From JAEUIG01 sp046349775 (GTDB lineage Bacteria; Planctomycetota; Planctomycetia; Planctomycetales; Planctomycetaceae): 64,000 nucleotides of DNA. The translations under genes and the position numbers were made by a program. Below are positions 56,567 to 64,000 of the stretch, in pieces. Position 1 is the first letter of the stretch; every line of letters begins with the position of its first letter. The notes below the pieces were generated by a model. The model searched no databases, had not been told where the DNA came from, and saw nothing but the letters and a program-made list of their open reading frames with translations. The stretch lies in the NCBI GenBank assembly GCA_046349775.1, contig JAXMBS010000008.1, forward strand, positions 1-64,000, in the 5' to 3' direction.

Positions 56567-57633
56567 TTACTTCCCGTCGGCCGTCTGGACCGGCGGACGA
56601 ATGGCCTCTAGGGTCACAGGACCGCCTGCCTGCTGCAGTTCACGCCGCCGCGCATCAACGTAGACCTTTGCGGCCACTTCGAGCAGTTCCTTGTCGCGGC
56701 CGGCAATCACGCCGTCGAGTTTTGAGGCGACGTGCTCGACCCAGCCCGGTTGATGGGCCATTGCCTCATCCATCATCCGTACGAACAGGGTCACTTCCTC
56801 AAAATTGCGGTCAGCCATCTTGAAGCTCATCGGCGAGATCATTTTCGCAATGGCCTCGACTGCATCCGAGTGGAACAGCACAAACACGTCGCCGCTATGG
56901 GTGACATAGTGCGTGCCGTCGCGATCCTGCCAGGCCCGCGATTGCAGGCACATCAGCCCCGTCGACTGAATGGGCCTGGCCAGCAGCGGGCTCTTGAAGT
57001 CGCCGGTGCACAAGACGAGCTGGCAGTTCGGGGAGCGGTGCAGCACCGTCACTTCCCCCAGCGTGCCGTCTTTGAGGTCGGTTTCATACTCGCTGGCGCC
57101 GGTCTGATGCATCTGCATTTCCGAGACGCCCATCACGCGCCAGATGCTGACGGCGACGTCGGGATTCTCAACGAAGAAGGAGTACACGCGCGGGTCCGTG
57201 CGGCAGGTGATCGTCGGCAGCCGGCGGAACAGGCTGGGGCCGCGGACGATCGGTTGCACGCGCTGCCGGTCACCGGCCGAGAGCCTGTCGAAGGGGAGCC
57301 GCTGCAGTGCCCGGGCCAGTTCGTCTTTCGACGACGATCCGGCCTGATTCACCTCGACGCGCAGCACTTTCCGGACGTCTGTCTCGCCGCCGGCGACCGG
57401 GATGACTCCCGCGTCGATCTGTTCCAAAGCTTCGACCGGAATCGGCAGCTTTGACAGGTCAAGACGCAAGGGCTCCTGCTCGGCGGCGTCCAGACCAGCT
57501 GCCTGCACGCACAAGCGGTCAGGCACAGCGCGACCCACGGCGCGCGCCCGAACGACTGCGGTTCCGCTATGTGGCCCCCTGGTCGAGTCAGCCCGCCGAT
57601 TCGGGCGGACTGAAGTCGCCCCACGGGCGACAT
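56567..57633 (-). CDS. Secreted protein of unknown function, one frameshift at signal peptide
   Basis: The main frame ends at 56567 and is intact to about 57500: LPIPVEALEQIDAGVIPVAG, RKVLRVEVNQAGSSSKDELA, RRLPTITCRTDPRVYSFFVE, CQLVLCTGDFKSPLLARPIQ and VEAIAKMISPMSFKMADRNF. As read it lacks a leader. In the adjacent frame, opening at 57633, a hydrophobic GRAPWVALCLTACACRQ looks like its signal peptide; joining the two near 57500 (CRQ-AAGLDAAEQEPLRL) gives about 355 residues. No family recognised. It is likely exported. Minus strand, convergent with the operon to its left. Confidence 0.65.
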
Positions 57634-58065
57634 CCTTGTCGTGTGCGCAGTTTCCCTGTTGTTGCTGGGCCCTGCATGACCGCCCCTGTGGAATAATCGG
57701 CAGAACCGTCAGGTTTCGTCATGCGGAAATCAGCGACCACGGGCAACCGCTGGCTGAAGCCCGGCGCAGTGCTGCAGGAAAGAAGGTCGCTACTGGCTGG
57801 CACCGAATTTGGGGACGCGGCTCCCCCGGATGGCATTGATGAGTCGCTGAGTGGATTCTCGGGCGGAAGCGAGCAGTCGGCGACTTACAACTCTAATGGG
57901 TGAAACACGTTAGAGGTTGCCAATGCTGAGGCGAGTTTTGGGGCAGATTCTGCTCCGTGTGCCATTCCATGACGTAGACTTGCCGTGACCTTCTGCGTCC
58001 GAATTCCGGTCGTCCTGGCCTGTCACTTCAACACGACCTCGGTCGCAACACCCGTGAGGCGGATC
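57634..58065. other. Intergenic region, no confident gene
   Basis: About 430 bases between a minus-strand gene and a plus-strand micro-protein gene. A 60-codon plus-strand frame (57721-57903) has no recognisable features. I looked for a cobalamin riboswitch next to the CbiX-like gene and could not identify one. Confidence 0.45.
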
Positions 58066-58224
58066 ATGTTCGCGAGGGGATTCACCATCCCGGCGCTGCA
58101 TCTGGAGTACCTGTTCAGCGACATCGGTTCGTGGTGGGCCAACGCCGGTGCGCACGACTTCGGAATGATGGCGATCGGGATTGTCGTCGGCGTTTGGTTC
58201 CTGACGAAGTATTACTCCGACTGA
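58066..58224 (+). CDS. 52-residue membrane micro-protein
   Basis: The ATG at 58066 is preceded by GAGGCG, a fair ribosome binding site. The product reads MFARGFTIPALHLEYLFSDI, then SWWANAGAHDFGMMAIGIVV and GVWFLTKYYSD: one clear C-terminal transmembrane helix with a short polar start. An upstream start at 57985 adds sequence without coding character. The stop lies inside the 3' end of the convergent chelatase gene (13-base overlap). Its function is unknown. Confidence 0.55.
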   Translation: MFARGFTIPALHLEYLFSDIGSWWANAGAHDFGMMAIGIVVGVWFLTKYYSD

Positions 58225-58622
58225 CGCGCGTCTGCGCCGTCCGTCGAGACCGGTGCAGCGTCCGCTTTGGCCAGCAGCTCAAACACCAAAGCTGCGATGG
58301 CCGGATGCGCTCCCAACGGTTGCGCGAGTCGGAATTCCACGCCGGGATGTGCTATGGCGAACTGCCGCCGGAAGCTTTCCAAGTCGCGCGTCACGTGCAG
58401 GCCGGACGAGAGAAAGTAGGGGAACAGCAGCACCCGCTGCGCGCCGCGCTCGACGCACCCGGCAACGGCAGCCGGAATGGTCGGCTCCGCCAATTCCAGG
58501 AAGGCGGCGGCCACGTCGCACTCCGGCCGTTCCTGGCGCACGGCGTCCGCGAGCCGCAGCAACTCCGCGTTGGCCTCCGCGCGTCGGCTGCCGTGAGCAA
58601 TCAAGACTATCGCCGTCCGCAT
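58212..58622 (-). CDS. Sirohydrochlorin cobaltochelatase-like (CbiX) protein
   Basis: A 136-residue protein. The start at 58622 (MRTAIVLIAHGSRRAEANAE) places the family motif AHGSRRAEAN, with the metal-binding His, at the N-terminus. VAAAFLELAEPTIPAAVAGC and VLLFPYFLSSGLHVTRDLES hold the second His (GLHV). This is the short CbiX/SirB type, one domain that dimerises, inserting cobalt or iron into sirohydrochlorin for cobalamin or siroheme synthesis. The window also encodes the B12-dependent MetH, but far away. No other cobalamin biosynthesis gene is nearby. Confidence 0.85.
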   Translation of the reverse strand: MRTAIVLIAHGSRRAEANAELLRLADAVRQERPECDVAAAFLELAEPTIPAAVAGCVERGAQRVLLFPYFLSSGLHVTRDLESFRRQFAIAHPGVEFRLAQPLGAHPAIAALVFELLAKADAAPVSTDGADARQSE

Positions 58623-58814
58623 GTCGTCACCACATTTCGACGCATCTGCCGCAGACAATGCGCCACGCCTTTGCTGCGCGATGGACGTGCCACCCAGTCC
58701 TGTCCCAATCCTGCGTGCGCGCCACCACTCATCAAGCGACCAAACACCAAACCGCCAGCGTTCGTCACTGTCCCGACGTTCCCGCTTGCACCATCATAGA
58801 GGCCCACGTCAAAC

Positions 58815-60575
58815 TTGCCCCTGTCAGACGTCATCACCCGCTGCGCCGCCTCGATGTCCGAGCCTATCTTTTCCGCCACGACCGAACACCAGCCTGAGCG
58901 GATCGGCCCGTACCGCATCGAACGCCGGCTGGGGGCCGGTGGGATGGGGACCGTCTATCTGGGCCGCCACGTCGATACCGGGCACGAAGCGGCCGTCAAA
59001 GTGCTGCCGGCGTCGATGGCCCGCGAAACGGGATTCGTGGCGCGTTTCACGCGGGAGATCGACGCCATGCGGCAGCTCAAGAGCCCGCATATCGTCGAAC
59101 TTTACGAGAACGGCGTCGACGATGGCACGTATTTCTACGCGATGGAGTACGTCGACGGCGAGACGCTCACACAGCGCCTCCGACGCGAAAAACGCATTCC
59201 CTGGCGGGACGTGATCGACATCGGCGTACAGATCTGCCGGGCGCTCAAGTCTGCACACAATTCCGGGATCGTCCATCGCGATCTCAAACCGTCCAACTTG
59301 CTGCTTGGCAAGGATGGCGTCGTCAAGCTGACCGATTTCGGCGTCGCGCAGGTTTTCGCCGGTGGCAAGCTGACGATCACCGGCGGCATGATCGGCACAG
59401 CCGAGTACATGTCGCCCGAACAGGCGGCCGGGCAGCGGGCGACCAAGCGGAGTGACATCTATTCGCTCGGCGCCGTGCTGTACGTGATGCTCACCGGGCG
59501 ACCGCCGTTCATCGGCGACACCGCGATGGCGATTGCGCAGAAGCATCGATTCAACCAGTTCGACAGTCCCCGGCGGATCGTGCCGGAGATTCCGCACTGG
59601 CTGGACGAAATCGTCTGCCAGTGTCTCGAGAAGAAGCCGGAGGACCGGATTCCTGACGCCTACGTTCTTTCGCTGCGTCTGGCCGAAGTCCCCCGCAAAG
59701 TGGACTACGTCAAGGGGAACGAGACGTTCGACTTCCAGAATTCTCAGCTCGCCGAAGAGGACACGCAGTCGTCGACCATCGACCGCCCGGCGCCCGCTGC
59801 CGAAATCGGCGGCACCCTGATGCGCGACCTGATGCGCGCCCAGGTCGAGGCGGGCGCGGCGCAGTCGCCGTTACAGAAGGCTTTCGACAACACCTGGTTT
59901 CTTGCGGCGCTATTGGCGCTGGTGATCGTCGGTGGCGTCCTCTGGCACCGCAGCAAGCAGGTGACTCCAGAGGAGCTCTTCGCCCGCGGCGTGGAATTCA
60001 TGGGGCGTCCGCGCGGCGCGGCATGGGACTCAGCCCGCGACGACGTGTTTCAGCCTCTGCTCGCCCAGGACGGCGAGACCTGGGAACCAAGGGTGCGGCC
60101 GTATCTCGACCAGATTGCCGCTTACGAGGCAGAGCGCGAACTGCGCGGCTCGGACTATCGCCGGGCCACTCGTGAACGGACCGATGTTGAACGGCTGCTG
60201 CTGAAAGGTCTCGATGAGCGCGATTCCGGACAACTTGTGGCGGCGGAACACACGTTCGCCGCTTTATCGGCCCTGCTGGATGGAACGCCCGACCAGGAGC
60301 GGTGGCAGCGCGTTGCGCGGCAGTTCCTGGCGGACGTCCACATGCAGCTGGCCGCGGCGGAGGAAACCGGCCGGGCCTATGCGCTGCTCAAATCCGCCCT
60401 GGCTCGCGCGGCGAAGCTGGACGCCGACGGACAGCGCGACGAGGCCCGCACAATTTGGCGCGGTGCGCTGGAACTGTATCATGACGATCCCGGCGCGCAG
60501 GCGCTTCTTGAGGACGCGCGCCGCGGATTGCAGTCGACCGATGTCCCATCCGCCGTCCCGAATCCGACTCCATGA
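58815..60575 (+). CDS. Membrane-anchored serine/threonine protein kinase (PASTA-less, PknB-like kinase domain)
   Basis: A 586-residue protein from 58815, or 572 from MSEPIFSATT at 58857. Kinase motifs: IERRLGAGGMGTVYLGRHVD (P-loop), AAVKVLP (Lys), NSGIVHRDLKPSNLLLGKDG (catalytic HRDLKPSN), VKLTDFGVAQVF (DFG), and TAEYMSPEQAAG (APE-like SPEQ). A transmembrane helix, WFLAALLALVIVGGVLWHRS, lies near residues 357-376. The C-terminal part is helical and repeat-like, rich in Ala/Glu/Arg, possibly TPR-like. It is a Hanks-type kinase with a C-terminal sensor domain outside the membrane. Its stop overlaps the apt start (ATGA), an unusual pairing. Confidence 0.92.
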   Translation: MPLSDVITRCAASMSEPIFSATTEHQPERIGPYRIERRLGAGGMGTVYLGRHVDTGHEAAVKVLPASMARETGFVARFTREIDAMRQLKSPHIVELYENGVDDGTYFYAMEYVDGETLTQRLRREKRIPWRDVIDIGVQICRALKSAHNSGIVHRDLKPSNLLLGKDGVVKLTDFGVAQVFAGGKLTITGGMIGTAEYMSPEQAAGQRATKRSDIYSLGAVLYVMLTGRPPFIGDTAMAIAQKHRFNQFDSPRRIVPEIPHWLDEIVCQCLEKKPEDRIPDAYVLSLRLAEVPRKVDYVKGNETFDFQNSQLAEEDTQSSTIDRPAPAAEIGGTLMRDLMRAQVEAGAAQSPLQKAFDNTWFLAALLALVIVGGVLWHRSKQVTPEELFARGVEFMGRPRGAAWDSARDDVFQPLLAQDGETWEPRVRPYLDQIAAYEAERELRGSDYRRATRERTDVERLLLKGLDERDSGQLVAAEHTFAALSALLDGTPDQERWQRVARQFLADVHMQLAAAEETGRAYALLKSALARAAKLDADGQRDEARTIWRGALELYHDDPGAQALLEDARRGLQSTDVPSAVPNPTP

Positions 60576-61105
60576 CAACCGTCGCACTGCCGGATTACAT
60601 CCGCAGCATCCCGGACTTCCCCAAGCCGGGCATCATGTTCCGCGATATTACGCCGCTGTTGTCGCATCCGGACGCTTTCCGCACAGCCATCCGGCGACTC
60701 GCGGACGCCTTCCGTGATGACGGCGTCACCGTGGTGGCCGCAGCCGAAGCCCGCGGCTTCATCTTCGCCGCGCCGCTGGCCCTGGAGTTTGGTTGCGCGT
60801 TTGTCCCGGTCCGCAAGCCCGGCAAGCTCCCCTTCGATACGCGGGCGTTCCACTACGAACTGGAGTACGGTAAGGACACGCTGGAAATGCACTCGGACGC
60901 GATCCAGGAAGGGGACCGTGTCCTGCTGATCGACGACCTGCTGGCGACCGGCGGCACGATGCAGGCGTGTTGCCGGCTGGCCGAGCAGAGCGGTGCGGTT
61001 GTGGTGGGTTGCGGCTTCGTGATTGAGCTGACGTTCCTGCCGGGCCGCGAACGTCTCGAACCGTATCGTGTCGTGAGCCTGGTTCAATACGACTCGGAAG
61101 AGTGA
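60572..61105 (+). CDS. apt: Adenine phosphoribosyltransferase
   Basis: A 177-residue protein, the normal length for Apt. YIRSIPDFPKPGIMFRDITP is the conserved N-terminus, VVAAAEARGFIFAAPLALEF and FVPVRKPGKLPFDTRAFHYE the middle, and GDRVLLIDDLLATGGTMQAC the PRPP-binding motif (DDLLATGGT). It salvages adenine: adenine + PRPP to AMP + PPi, in the cytoplasm. The start codon overlaps the kinase stop by 4 bases (ATGA), so translation is coupled to the kinase gene. Confidence 0.97.
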   Translation: MTTVALPDYIRSIPDFPKPGIMFRDITPLLSHPDAFRTAIRRLADAFRDDGVTVVAAAEARGFIFAAPLALEFGCAFVPVRKPGKLPFDTRAFHYELEYGKDTLEMHSDAIQEGDRVLLIDDLLATGGTMQACCRLAEQSGAVVVGCGFVIELTFLPGRERLEPYRVVSLVQYDSEE

Positions 61106-61294
61106 CGGGCGTAGGTCATGCTCCTGCATGACACAGACATCGCTCGTCTGTCGAGTCGGGTCCAGGTCGGGAAGGCCGGCGGCAATGCGCGCGGATTGCG
61201 TCCGGCGGGAGTCTGACCTACGGGACTTGCACGATCTGTGCGAAGCCGCCGGGCTGCTGTACCCATCGAGCGCGTGCCAGCAAGGACGCTGGCT

Positions 61295-62584
61295 CTACGA
61301 CGCGCTGGTCGGCTCGGTGCCCGCATCTCCCTCCGAGGCCTGACGCCCGGCCTGCCGGTGCTCCGCCGCAGGAATTCCGACGAGCGGCAGAGTCTGTCCA
61401 TTCGGCTGCGCCGCCGGCATGAAGATGTGATCGAGCGGCTTCGCATCGAGGCTTAGCCGCAGCAGGAAGTAGATGATCGTCGCGGCCGTCCAGAAGAAGC
61501 TGATCGCGAATCCCTCGAGCAGCCAGGCGAACACCTGGAGCCAGAATGACAGGGCACTTCCGGCGATTGTGTTCGGAGTTGACTCAGCGAACGATGCGGG
61601 ATCGCCGAGCAGGACAGGGGGTCGCGTCATGAGTTCTTGCCGAACGTGGTCCGCTCCCATTCCGGACGCGACTGCCCAAGAAGCTAATTGCGCCCCTGTG
61701 TTCGCGATGTGCGTCGCAAACGTGAGGACAATTGTCCCGTAGACGACCATCAACAGCAGCAGCCACAGCGCGTACCAGGTCCGATTGAGGGCATAGTCGT
61801 AACCCCTGCTCAAACCATCGAAGGCGTCCGTACCTTCCGTGCTGATCGTGGCGACCATCAGTGGCCAGCTCAGGCCGATGACCAGCAGCATGACTGCCAG
61901 CGCAACGCCGATCAGCAGCGGCAGGAACCACAGTGCGCCGGCCAGAATCGGACCGATGCCGGGGACGCGGCCAACGAGTCCGAGCACCACGCATATCAGC
62001 CAGAAGGCGCCGACAAACAGCAGCGGCAGCAACGGCGCGCCCATCGTCGAATTGAACCGCACCACCGCAAAACGCAGCGCGCTCCGGGCGGTCTGGCTTT
62101 CGCGATGGGCAAGCTGGACGGCCGCCATACGGGCGATCGCCGCGCCCAGGAGCGACCAGAGCGCCAGATGAAACAGCAGCCGCGTCCAGTGGTAGGCCGC
62201 CTCCGCCCACGTGTTTCCAGGCTCAAACAGCGACCGGCCCGGTTCGATGATCGTTTGCAGCGGACTCAGAACGCGTGGCCAGCGGTCGCCACGGTCTGTG
62301 AATGGAATCGAGTCGGCCTTGAGTTCAACTCCAAATCCCTGCACGTATGTGTCGTGCAAGTGGACCGGCGATGATTCACTGCGAGCGCCCGGCGCCGGCG
62401 CGAACGGGAGGGCATCGATCAGCCGGTCTCCCTGAACCAGCACGAATGCCGCCAGCGCTCCCAGCACAAGTTTGCGCGGGTCCAATGCGATCCGAAATGC
62501 CCGGAACAGGTGCAGCCAAGGCAGCCACCGTAGGAGCTGCGCCCGGTTCGTCTCGAAAAACCGTTCCTCAAGTTCCGCGGCCAT
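61295..62584 (-). CDS. Multi-pass membrane protein, conserved in planctomycetes
   Basis: A 429-residue protein with a cytoplasmic start (MAAELEERFFETNRAQLLRW) and seven or more hydrophobic segments: LVLGALAAFVLVQGDRLIDA, LLFHLALWSLLGAAIARMAA, LLPLLFVGAFWLICVVLGLV, LAGALWFLPLLIGVALAVML, YALWLLLLMVVYGTIVLTFA and FWLQVFAWLLEGFAISFFW. No enzyme motif is seen. The C-terminal 45 residues are polar and Pro/Gln-rich. I know similar hypothetical membrane proteins from planctomycetes but no function. Upstream on the minus strand is the 62585-62883 gap, which should hold its promoter. Confidence 0.75.
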   Translation of the reverse strand: MAAELEERFFETNRAQLLRWLPWLHLFRAFRIALDPRKLVLGALAAFVLVQGDRLIDALPFAPAPGARSESSPVHLHDTYVQGFGVELKADSIPFTDRGDRWPRVLSPLQTIIEPGRSLFEPGNTWAEAAYHWTRLLFHLALWSLLGAAIARMAAVQLAHRESQTARSALRFAVVRFNSTMGAPLLPLLFVGAFWLICVVLGLVGRVPGIGPILAGALWFLPLLIGVALAVMLLVIGLSWPLMVATISTEGTDAFDGLSRGYDYALNRTWYALWLLLLMVVYGTIVLTFATHIANTGAQLASWAVASGMGADHVRQELMTRPPVLLGDPASFAESTPNTIAGSALSFWLQVFAWLLEGFAISFFWTAATIIYFLLRLSLDAKPLDHIFMPAAQPNGQTLPLVGIPAAEHRQAGRQASEGDAGTEPTSAS

Positions 62585-62883
62585 CGCATCCTCGCGATTT
62601 CAGACATCCCAATGGGCGCTCCGCCCTGTGCGGACGGCCGACGCGCCGCCTCGAACCAATGGCACTTCGCTGTAGCTTGTCCGGCCTTGACTGCGTCGAG
62701 TTTTCGGCCCCTGGTGACGCTCTTCCAATCCAAGTGCCACCCTAATGTAGTTCCTGCCCCCTGAAAGGCGAGCGACGGCAGTCGATTACCTGCCACGGAC
62801 GGACGACCGACCGAGCGTACTATAGTGAGGCGGACTGATCTGGTCGGCGCCGGTTCGGAACACTTCCACCGGGCAGGGGACAA
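62585..62883. other. Intergenic promoter region between divergent genes
   Basis: 299 bases without a recognisable gene or hairpin terminator. It separates the minus-strand membrane protein from the plus-strand protease and should contain both promoters. GGGCAGGGGACAA just before the ATG at 62884 is the likely ribosome binding site. Confidence 0.5.
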
Positions 62884-63270
62884 ATGGGTGTCACATGCAT
62901 CGATGCGATCGTTCTGGGTCCGACGGGCAAGTCACAACAGGTGAACTTTCTGGTCGACAGTGGCGCACAATATACGCTGTTGCCACACGACGTCTGGACC
63001 GCCATTGAATTGCGCCCCAAGCGCACACAATCGTTCCGGCTCGTCGACGGCACCTCGATCGACCGTTCGATCTCCGAATGCCACATCCCACTTCCCCAGG
63101 GGGACGGGCATACCCCGGTCATTCTGGGAGAGTCGGGCGACGATCTCGCATTGTTGGGAGTTGTGATGCTGGAAGAATTCGGACTCCTGCTGAACCCGTT
63201 TAATCGCGAACTCCAGCCGATGCAGATGCTGCTGTGGTGTACGGGTGATCTCGTCTGGACGCCTATCTGA
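62884..63270 (+). CDS. Single-domain retropepsin-like aspartic protease (clan AA)
   Basis: A 128-residue protein. VNFLVDSGAQYTLLPHDVWT near residues 20-40 is the catalytic D-[ST]-G motif, here DSG, in the context of retropepsin-like proteases (LVDSGA..T.LP). 'LLGVVMLEEFGLLLNPFNRE' near residues 90-110 is the second psi loop (hydrophobic-hydrophobic-G). Such proteins are half-pepsins that work as homodimers. It has no signal peptide, so it is probably cytoplasmic. The substrate is unknown. Stand-alone clan AA proteases of this size are found in bacterial genomes and may be linked to toxin-antitoxin or processing roles, but nothing here proves it. Confidence 0.8.
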   Translation: MGVTCIDAIVLGPTGKSQQVNFLVDSGAQYTLLPHDVWTAIELRPKRTQSFRLVDGTSIDRSISECHIPLPQGDGHTPVILGESGDDLALLGVVMLEEFGLLLNPFNRELQPMQMLLWCTGDLVWTPI

Positions 63271-63336
63271 ACTCCGGCAAGAATTGTCGTGCTGAGGCGA
63301 ATACCGTCTCAGTCACTTCTGGCGGACAGATACCCC

Positions 63337-64000
63337 ATGCACGCATGGCTCCTCGCGGCAATTCTGGCGGGTGGAGCTCCCGGTGCCTCGTTGCACGAGG
63401 ACTCAGTCGCTCTTTCCGCTGCTCTTGCCCCCGATCTGCAGACCGGCACGCTGCTGTTCACGGAAGGGGACTGCCTGGCCATCAAAGCGGCCGCCGGCGG
63501 ACCCTACACGCACGTGGCCGCTGTCGTCATGAAGGACGGGACGCCGATCGTCTATGACAGCATGAACGGCGTCGGCGTGCGTAAACTCCCCCTCGCAGCT
63601 TATCTCGAAACGCAGGCGCCCGACGAGATCGACGTGCTGCAACCGCGTTCCCCGCTCTCTCCACAGGATGCCGTCGTCTTTGAAGCGGCGCTCGAACAGC
63701 GCGTTGGTGCTCCCTACGCGGTGTGGCACTACATTCCCGGCGTGCGCGCATCGGCCGGCGTCCACTGCTCGGAGTACGTGACCGACGCGCTCATCTCGAT
63801 CGAGCGGATCACGGCCGAGCGTCCGCCGCGCGTGTCTCCTTCGAGCCTGCATGAAGGGCTGATTGCGGGAGACGTCTACGCCGATTCTGCCAGCGTGCAC
63901 TTCCCGCTGGAGCCTGAGCCGGTTGCGGCAGCCGGCTGGTGTGCGCAGGTGTGGCTCGACACCAAGCACTGCTGCGCCAACTGCTGCAACCAATTCAGCG
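63337..64000 (+). CDS. YiiX/YebB-like NlpC/P60-type hydrolase, 3' truncated by window edge
   Basis: The ATG at 63337 begins MHAWLLAAILAGGAPGASLH, a signal peptide, and the frame is open to the right edge (about 221 codons visible). TGTLLFTEGDCLAIKAAAGG with GPYTHVAAVVMKDGTPIVYD (His of THVA) and SAGVHCSEYVTDALISIERI (Cys of HCSEYV) match the permuted papain-like YiiX family, with catalytic Cys and His. The tail (TKHCCANCCNQFS) is Cys-rich, with CC..CC spacing that could bind metal or form disulfides. It is probably secreted; hydrolysis of an amide or peptidoglycan-related bond is inferred. Confidence 0.75.
   Translation, partial: MHAWLLAAILAGGAPGASLHEDSVALSAALAPDLQTGTLLFTEGDCLAIKAAAGGPYTHVAAVVMKDGTPIVYDSMNGVGVRKLPLAAYLETQAPDEIDVLQPRSPLSPQDAVVFEAALEQRVGAPYAVWHYIPGVRASAGVHCSEYVTDALISIERITAERPPRVSPSSLHEGLIAGDVYADSASVHFPLEPEPVAAAGWCAQVWLDTKHCCANCCNQFS

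Noticed and set aside
57721..57903. A 60-codon plus-strand frame as a small gene
   Set aside because: No ribosome binding site, hydrophobic helix or known motif; composition is unremarkable.

Overview
The window comes from a high-GC bacterium that is almost certainly a planctomycete. The marker families are two DUF1559 proteins with prepilin-like N-termini, secreted proteins that combine beta-propellers with planctomycete-type cytochrome c domains, a DUF1501 protein, a PEP-CTERM protein, a serine/threonine kinase, small carboxypeptidase-regulatory-like lipoproteins, and TIM-barrel sugar isomerases with Tat-like leaders. Genes are mostly monocistronic or in short runs on both strands, with many secreted or membrane proteins. 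I saw no tRNA, rRNA, CRISPR array, transposase or phage gene.

Layout. 0-9.4 kb: DUF1559 (cut by the left edge), a broken lipoprotein, a PQQ-like propeller with EF-hands divergent from a CehA-type metallohydrolase, a coiled-coil/heme/WD40 protein, and a thiamine-diphosphate decarboxylase. 9.4-18.3 kb: glycosyltransferase, polysaccharide deacetylase, membrane protein, M48 protease, sugar isomerase, secreted protein, VOC protein. 18.6-27 kb: YHYH protein, second isomerase, second DUF1559 with lipoprotein, ArsC, Gfo/Idh/MocA oxidoreductase, HAD hydrolase, FHA and PilZ proteins. 27.1-31 kb: cobalamin-dependent methionine synthase (metH) carrying three in-frame repeat insertions. 31-34.5 kb: a three-gene HprK-like kinase / PqqD / nucleotidyltransferase cassette beside a PEP-CTERM gene. 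34.8-46.9 kb: DUF1501, a ceramidase-like protein, a Kelch-like propeller, a large sugar dehydrogenase/cytochrome fusion, an epoxide-hydrolase-like enzyme, and membrane/secreted proteins. 47-48.9 kb: propeller glycosidase-like gene, a near-perfect parS site, MarC. 49-56.5 kb: a tightly overlapping operon of a LeuA-like synthase, a condensation-type acyltransferase, desaturase, sulfotransferase, sulfotransferase, desaturase and a small membrane protein. 56.6-64 kb: secreted protein, micro-protein, CbiX-like chelatase, Ser/Thr kinase coupled to apt, membrane protein, retropepsin-like protease, and a YiiX-like hydrolase cut by the right edge.

How the genes work together. The best candidates for undescribed systems are (i) the acyltransferase/desaturase/sulfotransferase operon, which looks like a pathway for a sulfated, unsaturated acyl product, and (ii) the HprK-like/PqqD/nucleotidyltransferase cassette, which looks like a peptide- or protein-modification module. 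Two classes of dispersed repeat are also notable: elements inserted in frame in metH, and a long imperfect inverted repeat abutting stop codons.

Caveat. About fifteen genes, including metH and the LeuA-like gene, carry one or more 1-2 base frameshifts although their protein similarity continues across the break. This pattern fits residual indel errors in a long-read or metagenome assembly better than true gene decay. I report such genes as whole loci and say where the frame changes.
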